A stretch of 64,000 nt of DNA from Faecalibacterium gallinarum (GCF_022180365.1 NZ_BQKV01000106.1:24023-88022), one strand, 5' to 3'. Positions 15,149 to 23,511 are shown, counted from the first letter of the stretch. Notes: generated by a model not told the origin, from the sequence alone. Translations and numbers: made by a program.

Positions 15149-15907
15149 ATGACCGATATTGTGATTCAGGGCATCGGCGGCCGGATGGGCCATGTGCTCT
15201 GCGATATGATCGCCCAGCGGACCGACTGCCGGGTGGTGGCCGGGCTGGACCTGGCCGACGGCACCCAGAACGGCATCCCCGTCTACGACAACCCCGAAAA
15301 GCTGGGTGGTCTGGGAGACGTAATCATCGACTTCAGCTCCCCCGCCGCCGTGGAACGGATCCTGCCCTACTGCGAGGCCACCAAGACCCCCATCGTCCTC
15401 TGCACCACCGGCCTTTCGGAGGAATTGCAGCTTAAAGTAGTTCAGCTCTCCCGCCAGATCCCGGTCTTTAAGAGCGCCAATATGTCCATGGGCATCAACG
15501 TCCTGGCCGAGCTGTGCAAGCGGGCCTCGGCCATCCTGGGGGCAAACTACGACATCGAGATCGTGGAGCAGCACCACCACAACAAGCTGGACGCCCCCAG
15601 CGGCACCGCCCTGATGCTGGCCGACGCCATCAACGAGCAGAACGACGGGGCCTATCATTACGTCTACGACCGCTCGGCCGTCCGGGCCAAGCGTGACCCC
15701 CAGGAGATCGGCATCAGCGCCGTCCGGGGCGGCAGCATCGTGGGCGACCACGAGGTGCTGTTCTGCGGCCCCGACGAGGTGATCACCCTCAAGCACACCG
15801 CCTACTCCCGCAGCATCTTCGCCAACGGGGCCATCAACGCGGCGGTCTATCTGGCCAAGAAGGACCCCGGCCTCTACAACATGAACGACCTGATCGCCGA
15901 GCTCTGA
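15149..15907 (+). CDS. dapB: 4-hydroxy-tetrahydrodipicolinate reductase
   Basis: A 252-residue DapB. It reduces the DapA product with NAD(P)H to tetrahydrodipicolinate. Motifs seen: IVIQGIGGRMGHVL (nucleotide-binding loop), VIIDFSSPAAV, LCTTGLSEE, KSANMSMGIN, and the substrate motif IVEQHHHNKLDAPSGTAL. The second ATG (15149) is taken as start because AGAAAGG lies eight bases upstream, while it touches the first ATG at 15140. The C-terminus VYLAKKDPGLYNMNDLI is typical. Third gene of the lysine-pathway group. Confidence 0.95.
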   Translation: MTDIVIQGIGGRMGHVLCDMIAQRTDCRVVAGLDLADGTQNGIPVYDNPEKLGGLGDVIIDFSSPAAVERILPYCEATKTPIVLCTTGLSEELQLKVVQLSRQIPVFKSANMSMGINVLAELCKRASAILGANYDIEIVEQHHHNKLDAPSGTALMLADAINEQNDGAYHYVYDRSAVRAKRDPQEIGISAVRGGSIVGDHEVLFCGPDEVITLKHTAYSRSIFANGAINAAVYLAKKDPGLYNMNDLIAEL

Positions 15908-15959
15908 TCCCCCCTTTTATCCCCCCGCGCGCTGCCCCTTCGGGCAAGAGGTCCCCTAT

Positions 15960-17177
15960 ATGAAACGTAAAAACATCTTTTCCGCCCTTTGTATCGCCCT
16001 GGCCCTGAGCGCCGCATTGCTGGCGGGCTGCGCCGGCCCGGCCCAATCGGCCCTGACCCCCGGCAGCGGCCCGGCCTCCGAGCCGGCTTCCAGCGCCCCG
16101 CCCCCGGAGCCCCCAAAGCCGGTGGTTACCACGGTGGATTTTTCCGCCACCGGCGACAACCTGATTCACGCCGGCATCTACAAGCAGGCCGCCGCCCGGG
16201 CCGGCGAGGGAGAGGCGTACAGCTTCGATTACTGCTACGCCAATCTGGTGGATTTTTACAGCGGCCAGGATGTGAACTGGATCAACCAGGAAACCCTCTG
16301 TACCAAAGAGCTGGAACCCTCCACCTACCCCTGTTTTTCCACTCCGGGCGAGTGCGCCGAGGCCCTCTACCGGGCGGGAATCCGGGTGTTCAGCCTCTCC
16401 AATAACCACACCTACGACAAGGGGGCAACCGGCATCGCGGCCACCCTGCGGTTCTGGAACAGCATGCCCGAGGATGTGGTGACCACCGGCCTGTGGTACG
16501 GAGAAGAAGATTATGGCCACATCCCCCTTCACGTGGTGAACGGCGTCTCCATCGCCTATCTTTCCTACACCGAGCACACCAACGGCATCCGCCGCCCGGG
16601 CTCCGCCGAGGCCAACATCGTCTACACCAGCGAGACCGAGGTGATCCAGCGCCAGGTCACCGCAGCCGCCGAGGCCGCGGACTTCGTGGTGGTGGGGGTC
16701 CACTGGGGGGTGGAGGACAGCCACACCATCACCGACGCCCAGCGCACCCTGGCCCAGCAGCTGGCCGACTGGGGCGCGGATGTGATCGTGGGCACCCACC
16801 CCCATGTGCTCCAGGACGCCGAGTGGCGGACCGCCGCCGACGGGCGCCAGGTGTTTGTGGCCTATTCCCTGGGCAACTTCCTCAGCACCCAGAGCCACAA
16901 GGACCAGCTGATCGGGGCCATCCTCACCTTGCAGCTGGAAAAGACCACCGACCCCGACGGCACCGTCCATCTGGCGGTGAAGAACCCCCGGCTCCACCCC
17001 ACCGTCACCCACTACGACGGGGGCAAGGCCAACGTCCGGGCCTACCTCTACCGGGACTACACCCCCGAGCTGGCCCAGGCCCACGGCGTGCGGGCCAAGT
17101 ACCCCGAGTTCAGCTACGACTATATCCAGGCCACGGCCCAGCAATACATCCGCGCCGAATTTCTGGAACTCTCTTAA
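15960..17177 (+). CDS. CapA-family (PgsA-like) lipoprotein, putative metallophosphoesterase fold
   Basis: A 405-residue secreted lipoprotein. The N-terminus has a charged start, a hydrophobic stretch and the lipobox LLAGC at about residue 23, then a proline/serine-rich linker to residue 55. The rest is the CapA/PGA_cap domain: VDFSATGDNLIHAGIY, NQETLC, LSNNHTYDKG, YLSYTEHTNG, VVVGVHWGVE, DVIVGTHPHVLQ and YSLGNFLS. Family members are linked to poly-gamma-glutamate capsule or peptidoglycan-related hydrolysis; no capsule synthase genes are nearby. It sits 52 bases after dapB on the same strand and may be co-transcribed. Confidence 0.88.
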   Translation: MKRKNIFSALCIALALSAALLAGCAGPAQSALTPGSGPASEPASSAPPPEPPKPVVTTVDFSATGDNLIHAGIYKQAAARAGEGEAYSFDYCYANLVDFYSGQDVNWINQETLCTKELEPSTYPCFSTPGECAEALYRAGIRVFSLSNNHTYDKGATGIAATLRFWNSMPEDVVTTGLWYGEEDYGHIPLHVVNGVSIAYLSYTEHTNGIRRPGSAEANIVYTSETEVIQRQVTAAAEAADFVVVGVHWGVEDSHTITDAQRTLAQQLADWGADVIVGTHPHVLQDAEWRTAADGRQVFVAYSLGNFLSTQSHKDQLIGAILTLQLEKTTDPDGTVHLAVKNPRLHPTVTHYDGGKANVRAYLYRDYTPELAQAHGVRAKYPEFSYDYIQATAQQYIRAEFLELS

Positions 17178-17247
17178 CGAACGGGCGCAGCACCCCCCTG
17201 CTGCACAGCCACTTTAGGCCCGCATCGGGCAGAATGGAGCGTTTTTT

Positions 17248-17715
17248 ATGTACGGAGTATCCAAAATCACCATCCAACCCAGCCTTATGATGATCAGCGT
17301 CCAGGACGCCGAGTTCAGCGCCGGAAGCCTGGCCCGCTATCTGCAAATCTTTGCGGACAGCGGCGTTGTGGTGGATATGATCAGCCAGAGCGCCCCCCAC
17401 GGCACCAGCCTGGATTTCAGCTTCACCACCTCCAGCGAGGACCTGCCCCGGGTGATGAAGGCCATCGCCGCCGTCAAGCAGGACCCCAACGCCGGCAGCG
17501 CCCCCCTGATCAGCTCGGGCTACTCCAAGCTGAACCTCTACGGCGAAGAGATGGTCACCTGCTGCGGCGTGGCCGCCCGGGCCCTGAGCGCCCTGGCCGC
17601 CGCCGGCATCGAGGTGCTGCTCATCACCACCAGCGACCTGGATATCTCGCTTCTGGTCCGGGCCGAGAACGAGGACGCCGCCTACGACGCCCTCAAGGCC
17701 GCCTACCAGCTGTAA
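17248..17715 (+). CDS. Stand-alone ACT-domain protein like the aspartokinase regulatory region
   Basis: A 155-residue protein made of two ACT-like repeats and no kinase domain. The first begins SLMMISVQDAEFSAGSLARYLQIFADSGVVVDMISQS. The second contains YSKLNLYGEEMVTCCGVAARALSALAAAGIEVLLITTSDLDISLLV. The order and residues match the C-terminal regulatory half of aspartate kinase, which senses lysine or threonine. Its place after asd-dapA-dapB suggests a lysine-pathway sensor or a partner of a separate kinase. GGAG lies eight bases before the ATG at 17248. A strong terminator follows. Partner and ligand are unknown. Confidence 0.8.
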   Translation: MYGVSKITIQPSLMMISVQDAEFSAGSLARYLQIFADSGVVVDMISQSAPHGTSLDFSFTTSSEDLPRVMKAIAAVKQDPNAGSAPLISSGYSKLNLYGEEMVTCCGVAARALSALAAAGIEVLLITTSDLDISLLVRAENEDAAYDALKAAYQL

Positions 17716-17732
17716 GCGGTTAAACGACACAG

Positions 17733-17778
17733 AAAACCCCCGCCGCCTCTGCTTTTCGCAAGGGCTGCGGGGGTTTTT
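17733..17778 (+). terminator. Terminator of the asd-dap-ACT gene group
   Basis: AACCCCCGC and GCGGGGGTT arms with an inner loop rich in pyrimidines, followed by TTTTT. It stands 18 bases after the ACT gene stop and faces the convergent microprotein gene. Confidence 0.88.
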
Positions 17779-17798
17779 ATCATCTTACATTTACGGGG

Positions 17799-17951
17799 TT
17801 ATTTCCGGCGCTTCCACCGTTTGACCAGGGTAACGGCCCCGCCGATCACTACCAGCAGAACCGCCCCCAGAATCAGCCAGTCCACCGGCCGGGTGGCCAC
17901 ATAGATGGCGGTGGGGCCGTCCGCCCCGCCGATGATGGTCAGATCGCTCAC
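17799..17951 (-). CDS. 50-residue single-helix membrane microprotein with GGADGPT motif
   Basis: Translation from GTG 17951 gives about 50 residues: an N-terminal SDLTIIGGADGPTAIYVATRP, one hydrophobic helix (WLILGAVLLVVIGGAVTLV) and a basic end KRWKRRK. AAAGGAGGAAA lies 6-7 bases upstream and settles the start. GGADGPTAIYVA is known from the beta subunit of sodium-pumping decarboxylases (OadB/GcdB type), but nothing else of that large protein is present. It lies 28 bases after the MATE exporter and is probably co-transcribed. Function is unknown; a small regulator or accessory subunit of a membrane complex is possible. Confidence 0.7.
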   Translation of the reverse strand: MSDLTIIGGADGPTAIYVATRPVDWLILGAVLLVVIGGAVTLVKRWKRRK

Positions 17952-17979
17952 GGCGCTTTCCTCCTTTCCTGCGGGGCTC

Positions 17980-19344
17980 TCAGCCCACCTGTTTTGCCCC
18001 GCCTGCATCGGTCAGCTCCATCCAGTTGGCCTTTTTGTAATAGAAGAAAAAGGCGATGGAGCTGAGGGACCAGGTCAGGGGATAAACCAGATACACCATC
18101 TGGATGGAGTGGGTCATGGGGATGCTGATGGAGAGGAAGGTCACCCGGACCACGCACCAGAAGGTCATCATGATCAGCATGGGGACCACCGCCTTGCCCG
18201 CCCCCCGGAGGACCGACGCCACCGAATGGGAGTAGGCCAACAGGCAGTAAAAGAGGGCCGCCGTCCTGGCTTTTTCCACCCCGAAGCGGATCACCTCGGG
18301 GTTCGAGTCAAAGGCGGCCACCAGCTGGGGCGCCAGCAGGAACACCACCACCCCGATCAGCTCGGCCAGAAGGACGGTGGTCAAGATCCCGAACCGCGCC
18401 CCCCGGCGGGTGCGGTCCTTCTGGCCGGCGCCGAGGTTCTGCCCCACAAAGGTGGTCATGGCCATGGTAAAGCTGTTGATGGGCAGGAACGCGAATCCCT
18501 CGATCTTGCTGTATGCGCCGTAGCCGGCCATGGCCATGGCGCCAAAGGCGTTGATGTGGGACTGGACGATCACGTTTGCGAAGGAAATAATGGAGTTCTG
18601 CACCCCGGAGGGCAGGCCGATCTGGACGATCTGCCGGAGCATCTTGAAGTCAAACCGGATCTGGGACAGCCGGATCCGGTAGCTGGCCTGGGTCCGGAGC
18701 AGCTGGGCGAAGCAGAGGGCCGCGCTGATCAGCTGGGAAACCACGGTGGCCAGCGCCGCCCCGCCCACCCCGGTGTGGAACCCCGCGATCAGCAAAAGAT
18801 CCAGCACCAGGTTGACCACCGAGGAGACCATCAGATAATACAGCGGGTGGCGGCTGTCCCCCACGGCCTGGAGGATGCCCACGAAGATATTGTACATCAC
18901 AAACCCCAGGGAGCCGAAAAAGTAAATCTGCAAATAGGCGACCGACTCGGGCATGACGCTGTCCGGGGTGCCCATCCAGGCCAGGATCTGGGGGGAAAAC
19001 ACCACCCCCACCACCCCCATCAGCACCCCGGCCACCAGGCCGAACGCCACCATGGTGTGGACGGCGCGGCAGACGTCCTTTTCGTCGTTGGCGCCGAAAT
19101 AGCGGGACACGATCACCCCCGCGCCGGAGGCGATGCCGCTCAAAAAGCCGATCAGCATCGAGATCAAACTGCCCGACGAGCTGACGGCGGCCAGGGCGCT
19201 GCTGCCCAGGAAATTGCCCACAATCAGGGAATCGACGGTGTTGTACAGCTGCTGGAACAGGTTCCCCAGCAGAAGCGGCAGCGCAAAGGCGATCATACGT
19301 TTGGATATGGAACCGGTTGTCATCGGTTCGAGCGTTTTTACCAT
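17980..19344 (-). CDS. MATE family efflux transporter
   Basis: A 454-residue integral membrane protein with about twelve hydrophobic segments in two similar halves. It starts IAFALPLLLGNLFQQLYNTVDSLIVGNFLG, the typical first-helix motif of MATE (DinF/NorM-like) exporters. It has SSGSLISMLIGFLSGIASGAGVIVSRYFGA and in the second half GLPSGVQNSIISFANVIVQ. Such proteins export cationic drugs, dyes or metabolites using Na+ or H+ gradients. ATG 19344 has GGGGGAGAG five bases upstream. A TTGTTC/TATAAT promoter lies 64 bases upstream, and the GGADGPT microprotein follows. Substrate is unknown. Confidence 0.92.
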   Translation of the reverse strand: MVKTLEPMTTGSISKRMIAFALPLLLGNLFQQLYNTVDSLIVGNFLGSSALAAVSSSGSLISMLIGFLSGIASGAGVIVSRYFGANDEKDVCRAVHTMVAFGLVAGVLMGVVGVVFSPQILAWMGTPDSVMPESVAYLQIYFFGSLGFVMYNIFVGILQAVGDSRHPLYYLMVSSVVNLVLDLLLIAGFHTGVGGAALATVVSQLISAALCFAQLLRTQASYRIRLSQIRFDFKMLRQIVQIGLPSGVQNSIISFANVIVQSHINAFGAMAMAGYGAYSKIEGFAFLPINSFTMAMTTFVGQNLGAGQKDRTRRGARFGILTTVLLAELIGVVVFLLAPQLVAAFDSNPEVIRFGVEKARTAALFYCLLAYSHSVASVLRGAGKAVVPMLIMMTFWCVVRVTFLSISIPMTHSIQMVYLVYPLTWSLSSIAFFFYYKKANWMELTDAGGAKQVG

Positions 19345-19407
19345 GAAATCTCTCCCCCATCCCTGGAACAAATTTGGCTTTTCTTGCCGAACGCACAATA
19401 CCCCTGT

Positions 19408-19436
19408 ATTATATACCCCTTTGCGGGCCCGAACAA
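19408..19436 (-). promoter_or_regulatory. Promoter of the MATE exporter gene
   Basis: Minus strand TTGTTC (19431-19436) and TATAAT (19408-19413) with a 17-base spacer, 64 bases before the start codon. The rest of 19437-19554 shows no gene. Confidence 0.75.
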
Positions 19437-19554
19437 GTATCCAAACGAGATTTAAGGCGCGCGGGCCGAACGGGCGGAAAACCGGCCCGGCGCAGCGCCC
19501 CCCTTTTCTCGGGGCCGCTTGCACAGGGCTAAAACAGGGTGTGGTCAAGCAAAA

Positions 19555-19593
19555 GAAAACAGCCCGGGAACTCGCGTTCCTAGGCTGTTTTTT
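19555..19593 (-). terminator. Terminator of tmRNA
   Basis: AAACAGCC-T-AGGAAC and GTTCC-C-GGGCTGTTTT form a long hairpin right after the tmRNA CCA end on the minus strand, with TTTTCTTTTG following. Confidence 0.88.
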
Positions 19594-19595
19594 AC

Positions 19596-19944
19596 TGGTG
19601 GAGGCGATGGGAGTCGAACCCATGTCCGAAAAGAATTCAGCGTGAGTATCTCCGGGTGCAGGCGATCAACAACATTCCCGCCGCGTCACGCCGGTCGCCA
19701 GGCTAACGCATTGGTAGCTTCATGAGTTCATGACGGTCCGCAAAGCTTAGGTCCGTTCACGGGCTGTACCTAAAGGACGCCCCGGCCCCACACGGTACAG
19801 ATGTGGGCGAGACGCGCAGCACTCAGGCTGCGAGCAACTGATAATTCTTGTTGTCAGTTATTGTTTTGGAGGATTTTAGAGCAGTTCCCCCGCTGCTACC
19901 CGCTGCTCAGGCCTCACTCTCCCCGTCGAAACCTTTACGCCCCC
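19596..19944 (-). ncRNA. ssrA: tmRNA (transfer-messenger RNA)
   Basis: About 349 bases. The 5' end GGGGGCGTAAAGGTTTCGACGG is the hallmark start, and the 3' end is the tRNA-like GGTTCGACTCCCATCGCCTCC followed by A-CCA; the two ends pair as an acceptor stem. The tag frame ends in AAT TAT CAG TTG CTC GCA GCC TGA, i.e. NYQLLAA then stop, preceded by KTITDNK. The resume codon seems to be TCC rather than an alanine codon, but that is only a reading by eye. It lies directly downstream of smpB, its protein partner in ribosome rescue. A GC-rich hairpin (19951-19969) before the 5' end may guide processing. Confidence 0.95.
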
Positions 19945-20019
19945 ATGAAATGTGCGCATAGAGCGCACAGTGGGAAACTTTGGTTCGGCCGAAAGCGGCC
20001 TGCCCGGCTGTGAAGCCGG

Positions 20020-20502
20020 TTAATAGTATTGGCCGTTGGATTTAACGGCCCGGTCGATGGAGCGCTTGGCGTCCCGCTTGGCGGCGTCCGCCCGCTTATC
20101 GTAGAGCTTTTTGCCCTTGCAGAGGCCCAGCTCCAGCTTGACCCGCCCGTGCTTAAAGTAGAGGGACAGGGGGATCAGGGTGTAGCCCTGGAGCTTGCAC
20201 TGCTGGCCCAGACGGCGGATCTCGCTCTTGTGGGCCAGGAGCCGCCGCTCCCGCCGGGGGTCTTCGTTGAAGATGTTGCCGTGGTCGTAGGGGGTAATGT
20301 GCATCCCCTTGACCCGAAGTTCCCCATCCTCGATGTCCACCCAGCTGTCTTTCAGGTTGACCCCGCCGGCCCGCAGGCTCTTGACCTCGGTGCCCTTGAG
20401 CTCGATGCCTGTTTCCAGCGCCTCGATCACAAAGTACTCGTGGCGCGCTTCCCGGTTGGTGGCAATGGTCTTGACCGCCGGGCGCGGATTGACTGGCGCC
20501 AT
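20020..20502 (-). CDS. smpB: SsrA-binding protein
   Basis: A 160-residue SmpB, which binds tmRNA and brings it to stalled ribosomes. Motifs: TIATNREARHEYFVIEALETGIELKGTEVKSLR, GGVNLKDSWVDIEDGEL, HITPYDHGNIFNEDPRRERRLL, and the basic C-terminal tail KGKKLYDKRADAAKRDAKRSIDRAVK that enters the mRNA channel. GGAAAGGAGG precedes the ATG at 20502. Upstream of ssrA in the same direction, so one transcript may serve both. Length is normal. Confidence 0.96.
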   Translation of the reverse strand: MAPVNPRPAVKTIATNREARHEYFVIEALETGIELKGTEVKSLRAGGVNLKDSWVDIEDGELRVKGMHITPYDHGNIFNEDPRRERRLLAHKSEIRRLGQQCKLQGYTLIPLSLYFKHGRVKLELGLCKGKKLYDKRADAAKRDAKRSIDRAVKSNGQYY

Positions 20503-20563
20503 TCTGCGCGCCTCCTTTCCCTGTGGGGTGTGGGCCGGGGGTCCGGCCCCCTGCTACCCCGAT

Positions 20564-20591
20564 AGTATACCATTTTTTTGCGAAAGTGCAA
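20564..20591 (-). promoter_or_regulatory. Promoter of smpB(-ssrA)
   Basis: Minus strand TTGCAC (20586-20591) and TATACT (20564-20569) with a 16-base spacer. A GGGCCGG-GGG-TCCGGCCC hairpin lies in the leader. Confidence 0.65.
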
Positions 20592-20629
20592 GGCCGGGCC
20601 CTGTCGAAAGAGCCCAAAACGCAAAAAGT

Positions 20630-21229
20630 TTACAATTCGTCCCGGCCCGCCAGCGCCCGGTAAAGGGTGGTTTCATCGGTGTATTCCAGGCTGCTGCCCA
20701 CCGGCAGACCATAGGCCAGCCGGGTGGTGCGGATGCCCAGGGGTTTGATCAGCTTGGCCAGGTACATGGCGGTGGCCTCGCCCTCCACGGTGGGGTTCAT
20801 GGCCATGATGACCTCCTGGACGGTGCCGTCCTTCAGCCGGGCCAGAAGCTCCTTGACCGAGAGCTGCTCGGCCCCCACCCCGTCCATGGGGCTGATGAGG
20901 CCGTGGAGCACATGGTACATCCCGTGGTACTCCCGGGTGCGCTCAAAGGCCTGGACGTCCCGGGGTTTTTCCACCACGCAGATAACGCTCTTGTCCCGCT
21001 TGGCCCCGGCGCAGATGGGGCAGATCTCCTGCTCGGTAAAGTTCTGGCAGACCGGGCACCGGTGGAGCCGGGTGTGGGCGTCCTGGATGGCCTGGGCCAG
21101 GCTCTGGGCGTCCTCGTCCGACATGCTCAGCACCTGGTAGGCCATCCGGGTGGCGCCTTTGCGGCCGATCCCCGGGAACTTGGCGAATTCCTCGATGAGT
21201 TTCTCGAGGGGGGCAGCGTTGTTTGCCAT
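20630..21229 (-). CDS. recR: Recombination protein RecR
   Basis: A 199-residue RecR, which with RecF and RecO loads RecA at gaps. It shows the N-terminal helix-hairpin-helix (LIEEFAKFPGIGRKGATRMAYQVL), the zinc finger CPVCQNFTEQEICPICAG, and the Toprim domain with VVEKPRDVQAFE and AMNPTVEGEATAMYLAKLIKPLGIRTTRLAYGLPVGSSLEYTDE. GGGAGG precedes ATG 21229. It lies downstream of ybaB and dnaX, a conserved order in Firmicutes. The visible parts are complete. Confidence 0.96.
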   Translation of the reverse strand: MANNAAPLEKLIEEFAKFPGIGRKGATRMAYQVLSMSDEDAQSLAQAIQDAHTRLHRCPVCQNFTEQEICPICAGAKRDKSVICVVEKPRDVQAFERTREYHGMYHVLHGLISPMDGVGAEQLSVKELLARLKDGTVQEVIMAMNPTVEGEATAMYLAKLIKPLGIRTTRLAYGLPVGSSLEYTDETTLYRALAGRDEL

Positions 21230-21251
21230 CCTGTTTCGCCTCCCGGCCGGG

Positions 21252-21596
21252 TTACAGGCCCATGCCGGGCAGGTTCATCCCGCCGGTCAGTTTGCCCATC
21301 TCGGCGGCGGCGGTGTCGTCCACCTGCTTGACGGTGGCGTTGACGGCGGCGGCGATCAGGTCCTCCAGCATCTCGATGTCGTCGGGGTCCACGGCTTCGG
21401 GCTTGATGGTGATGCCCAGCACCTCGTGCTTGCCGTTCATCCGGACGGTGACCATCTCGCCCGAGGCGCTGCCGGTGTACTCGGCGGCTTCCAGCTCGGC
21501 CTGCTTGGCCTTCATGTCATCCTGCATCTTCTGGGCCTGACGGAGCAGGGCGTTCATATCGGGGCGGCCGAAGCCAGAGGGCATTCTTGCTTTCAT
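21252..21596 (-). CDS. Nucleoid-associated protein YbaB/EbfC family
   Basis: A 114-residue DNA-binding protein of the YbaB/EbfC family. It has MNALLRQAQKMQDDMKAKQAELEAAEYTGSASGEMVTVRMNGKHEVLGITI, which holds the family's long first helix and the beta-sheet core, and the second helical part DDIEMLEDLIAAAVNATVKQ. Members bind and bridge DNA. Located between dnaX and recR as usual. ATG 21596 follows AAAAGGAGAACACTACC. The C-terminal GKLTGGMNLPGMGL is typical. Confidence 0.93.
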   Translation of the reverse strand: MKARMPSGFGRPDMNALLRQAQKMQDDMKAKQAELEAAEYTGSASGEMVTVRMNGKHEVLGITIKPEAVDPDDIEMLEDLIAAAVNATVKQVDDTAAAEMGKLTGGMNLPGMGL

Positions 21597-21626
21597 GGTA
21601 GTGTTCTCCTTTTTATTTTGATCTTT

Positions 21627-23429
21627 TTATCGGCGGTCGGGGCGCTTTTCGCTGTCCTGGATGGTGACCTCCAGCCCCCGCTCGGCCAGGGCCTGGAGGG
21701 ACTGTTCGGCGGTGGAACCGGCGGCCGCCTCGGCGGCGGCTTTGGGCTCGTAGGGGCCGATGGGCACCGCGATCCCCGCTGTCTTGAGGATCAGGGTTTT
21801 AATAAACCGGCGGCTCTCCTTGTTGCTGCGGATGAAATCTCGGAAGGTCTTTCCCCCGTCGATCAGCACCCGGGTACCGTCGAAATAGGCTTTGGACTTT
21901 TTGAGATAGCTGTAGAGAAGCGGGTCGGCGTCCTGCATCTTGCGGACCACCTCGGCCCAGGGGCCGAAGGGTTCCGGCGCGTCGGCTGTCCCCGCGGGGG
22001 TGGCCGGGGCGGGCTGGGCCTGGGCCGCCGGGGCGGCAGGGGCCTCTTCCACTGGGGCAGGCTCGCTGACGGCCGGGGCCTCGGGAGCCATCTGGGGGGC
22101 GGGGGCCTCCCAGTGCGGGGCGTCCTGCCCGGCCAGAGGGGCGGTATCCGGTTCGGTCACCGGGGCCGCTTGGACCGGCTGGGCCGGGGGTTCTGCCACG
22201 GACTGGGCTTGGACCGGCTGGGGCTGCACCGGCGCCGAAGCGAAGGGCCGGGCCGCCGGAGCAGAGGCAAAGGGCCGGGCGGCAGTCTGTGCGGCCGGGG
22301 CGGTCTGGGCCGCCGGGGCGTACACCACCGGCTGGGCGGCGGCCGCCTGGGGCGGGTCGGCCAGGGCCAGCAGGGCCAATTCCAGCTCGATCCGCTGGTC
22401 GCTGCCCCGGGCCATGTGTTCCAGAGCGCCGCCCAGGGCCCGGATGGCCCGGATGGGCTCCTGCCGGGGCAGGGCGGCGGCTTTTTCAAGGTAACGGGCT
22501 TCTTCCTCGGGGGAGACGCCCGCCAAGAGCCCCTGGCCCCCGGGCAGGGCGGCCAGCATCAGGCAGCGGTAGTGGGAGATCAGCTCCTCGGTGAGACGCT
22601 TGACGTCCACCGACTGCTGACGCAGGGCGGCCAGCTCGGCCAGGGCCTCGCTCCCCTGCCCCGCTGCCAGGGCGTCCGAGATCCGGAAGAGATAGCTCCG
22701 GTCGGTGACCCCCGCCATCCGGCGGACGAGGTCTGCGTCAATCTTGGCGCTGACGCCGGCGCAGGTGTCCAGGATCGAGAGGGCGTCCCGCAAAGCGCCG
22801 TCGGCCAGCCGGGCGATGAGGGCCGCCCCGTCGTCCGACAGTTCCAGCCCCTCCTGGCCGGCGATGTAGCTCACCCGCCCGGCGATGTCCTCCGGCTCGA
22901 TCCGGGTGAAGTCGTACCGCTGGCAGCGGGAGAGGATGGTGGCGGGCACCTTCTGGATCTCGGTGGTGGCCAGGATAAAGATCACATGGGCGGGGGGCTC
23001 TTCCAGGGTCTTGAGCAGCGCATTGAAGGCCGCTGTGGACAGCATGTGCACCTCGTCGATGATGTATACCTTATAGTTGCAGGCGCTGGGGGTGTAGGCC
23101 GTCTCGTCCCGCAGATCGCGGATATCGTCCACGCCGTTGTTGGAGGCGGCGTCCATCTCCACCACGTCCAGGATGCTGCCGTTGTCGATGCCCCGGCAGG
23201 CCTCGCACTCGCCGCAGGGGTCGCCCCCCACGGGGTGCAGGCAGTTGACCGCCTTGGCGAAAATCTTGGCGCAGGTGGTCTTGCCGGTGCCCCGGACGCC
23301 GGTGAACAGATAGGCATGGCCCACCCGCCCGGCGGCCACCTGGTTTTTCAGCGCCGCCACGACGGCCCGCTGGCCCACCACGTCCTCGAACCGCTGGGGC
23401 CGCCATTTGCGATAGAGCGCACGGTACAT
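21627..23429 (-). CDS. dnaX: DNA polymerase III subunits gamma/tau
   Basis: A 600-residue clamp-loader ATPase. From ATG 23429 it reads MYRALYRKWRPQRFEDVVGQ, then Walker A GVRGTGKTTCAKIFAK, a four-cysteine zinc site (C-LHPVGGDPCGECEAC), Walker B VYIIDEVHML, and ILATTEIQKVPATILSRCQRYDF. Domain III (about 230-370) is followed by a long alanine/proline/glutamine-rich linker (380-510). The C-terminal tau-like domain contains WAEVVRKMQDADPLLYSYLKKSKAYFDG. No A-rich slippery frameshift site was seen, so a short gamma form by that route is not expected. GAGGAGG lies seven bases before the ATG. Operon with ybaB and recR. Confidence 0.95.
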   Translation of the reverse strand: MYRALYRKWRPQRFEDVVGQRAVVAALKNQVAAGRVGHAYLFTGVRGTGKTTCAKIFAKAVNCLHPVGGDPCGECEACRGIDNGSILDVVEMDAASNNGVDDIRDLRDETAYTPSACNYKVYIIDEVHMLSTAAFNALLKTLEEPPAHVIFILATTEIQKVPATILSRCQRYDFTRIEPEDIAGRVSYIAGQEGLELSDDGAALIARLADGALRDALSILDTCAGVSAKIDADLVRRMAGVTDRSYLFRISDALAAGQGSEALAELAALRQQSVDVKRLTEELISHYRCLMLAALPGGQGLLAGVSPEEEARYLEKAAALPRQEPIRAIRALGGALEHMARGSDQRIELELALLALADPPQAAAAQPVVYAPAAQTAPAAQTAARPFASAPAARPFASAPVQPQPVQAQSVAEPPAQPVQAAPVTEPDTAPLAGQDAPHWEAPAPQMAPEAPAVSEPAPVEEAPAAPAAQAQPAPATPAGTADAPEPFGPWAEVVRKMQDADPLLYSYLKKSKAYFDGTRVLIDGGKTFRDFIRSNKESRRFIKTLILKTAGIAVPIGPYEPKAAAEAAAGSTAEQSLQALAERGLEVTIQDSEKRPDRR

Positions 23430-23462
23430 CCGCCCGCCTCCTCTCCCGGAAAGATGACAGAA

Positions 23463-23500
23463 AATAAAAAATCGGGCAGCGCTGCGGGGTTGACCCCCGC
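23463..23500 (-). terminator. Terminator of the SRP RNA
   Basis: Minus strand GCGGGGG-TCA-ACCCCGC followed after AGCGCTGCCCGA by TTTTTTATTTT. It separates the SRP RNA from dnaX. Confidence 0.75.
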
Positions 23501-23511
23501 CTTGCGTAACT

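Noticed and set aside
21627..23429. Programmed frameshift in dnaX
   Set aside because: I looked for an A-rich slippery heptamer followed by a hairpin on the coding strand and found none.
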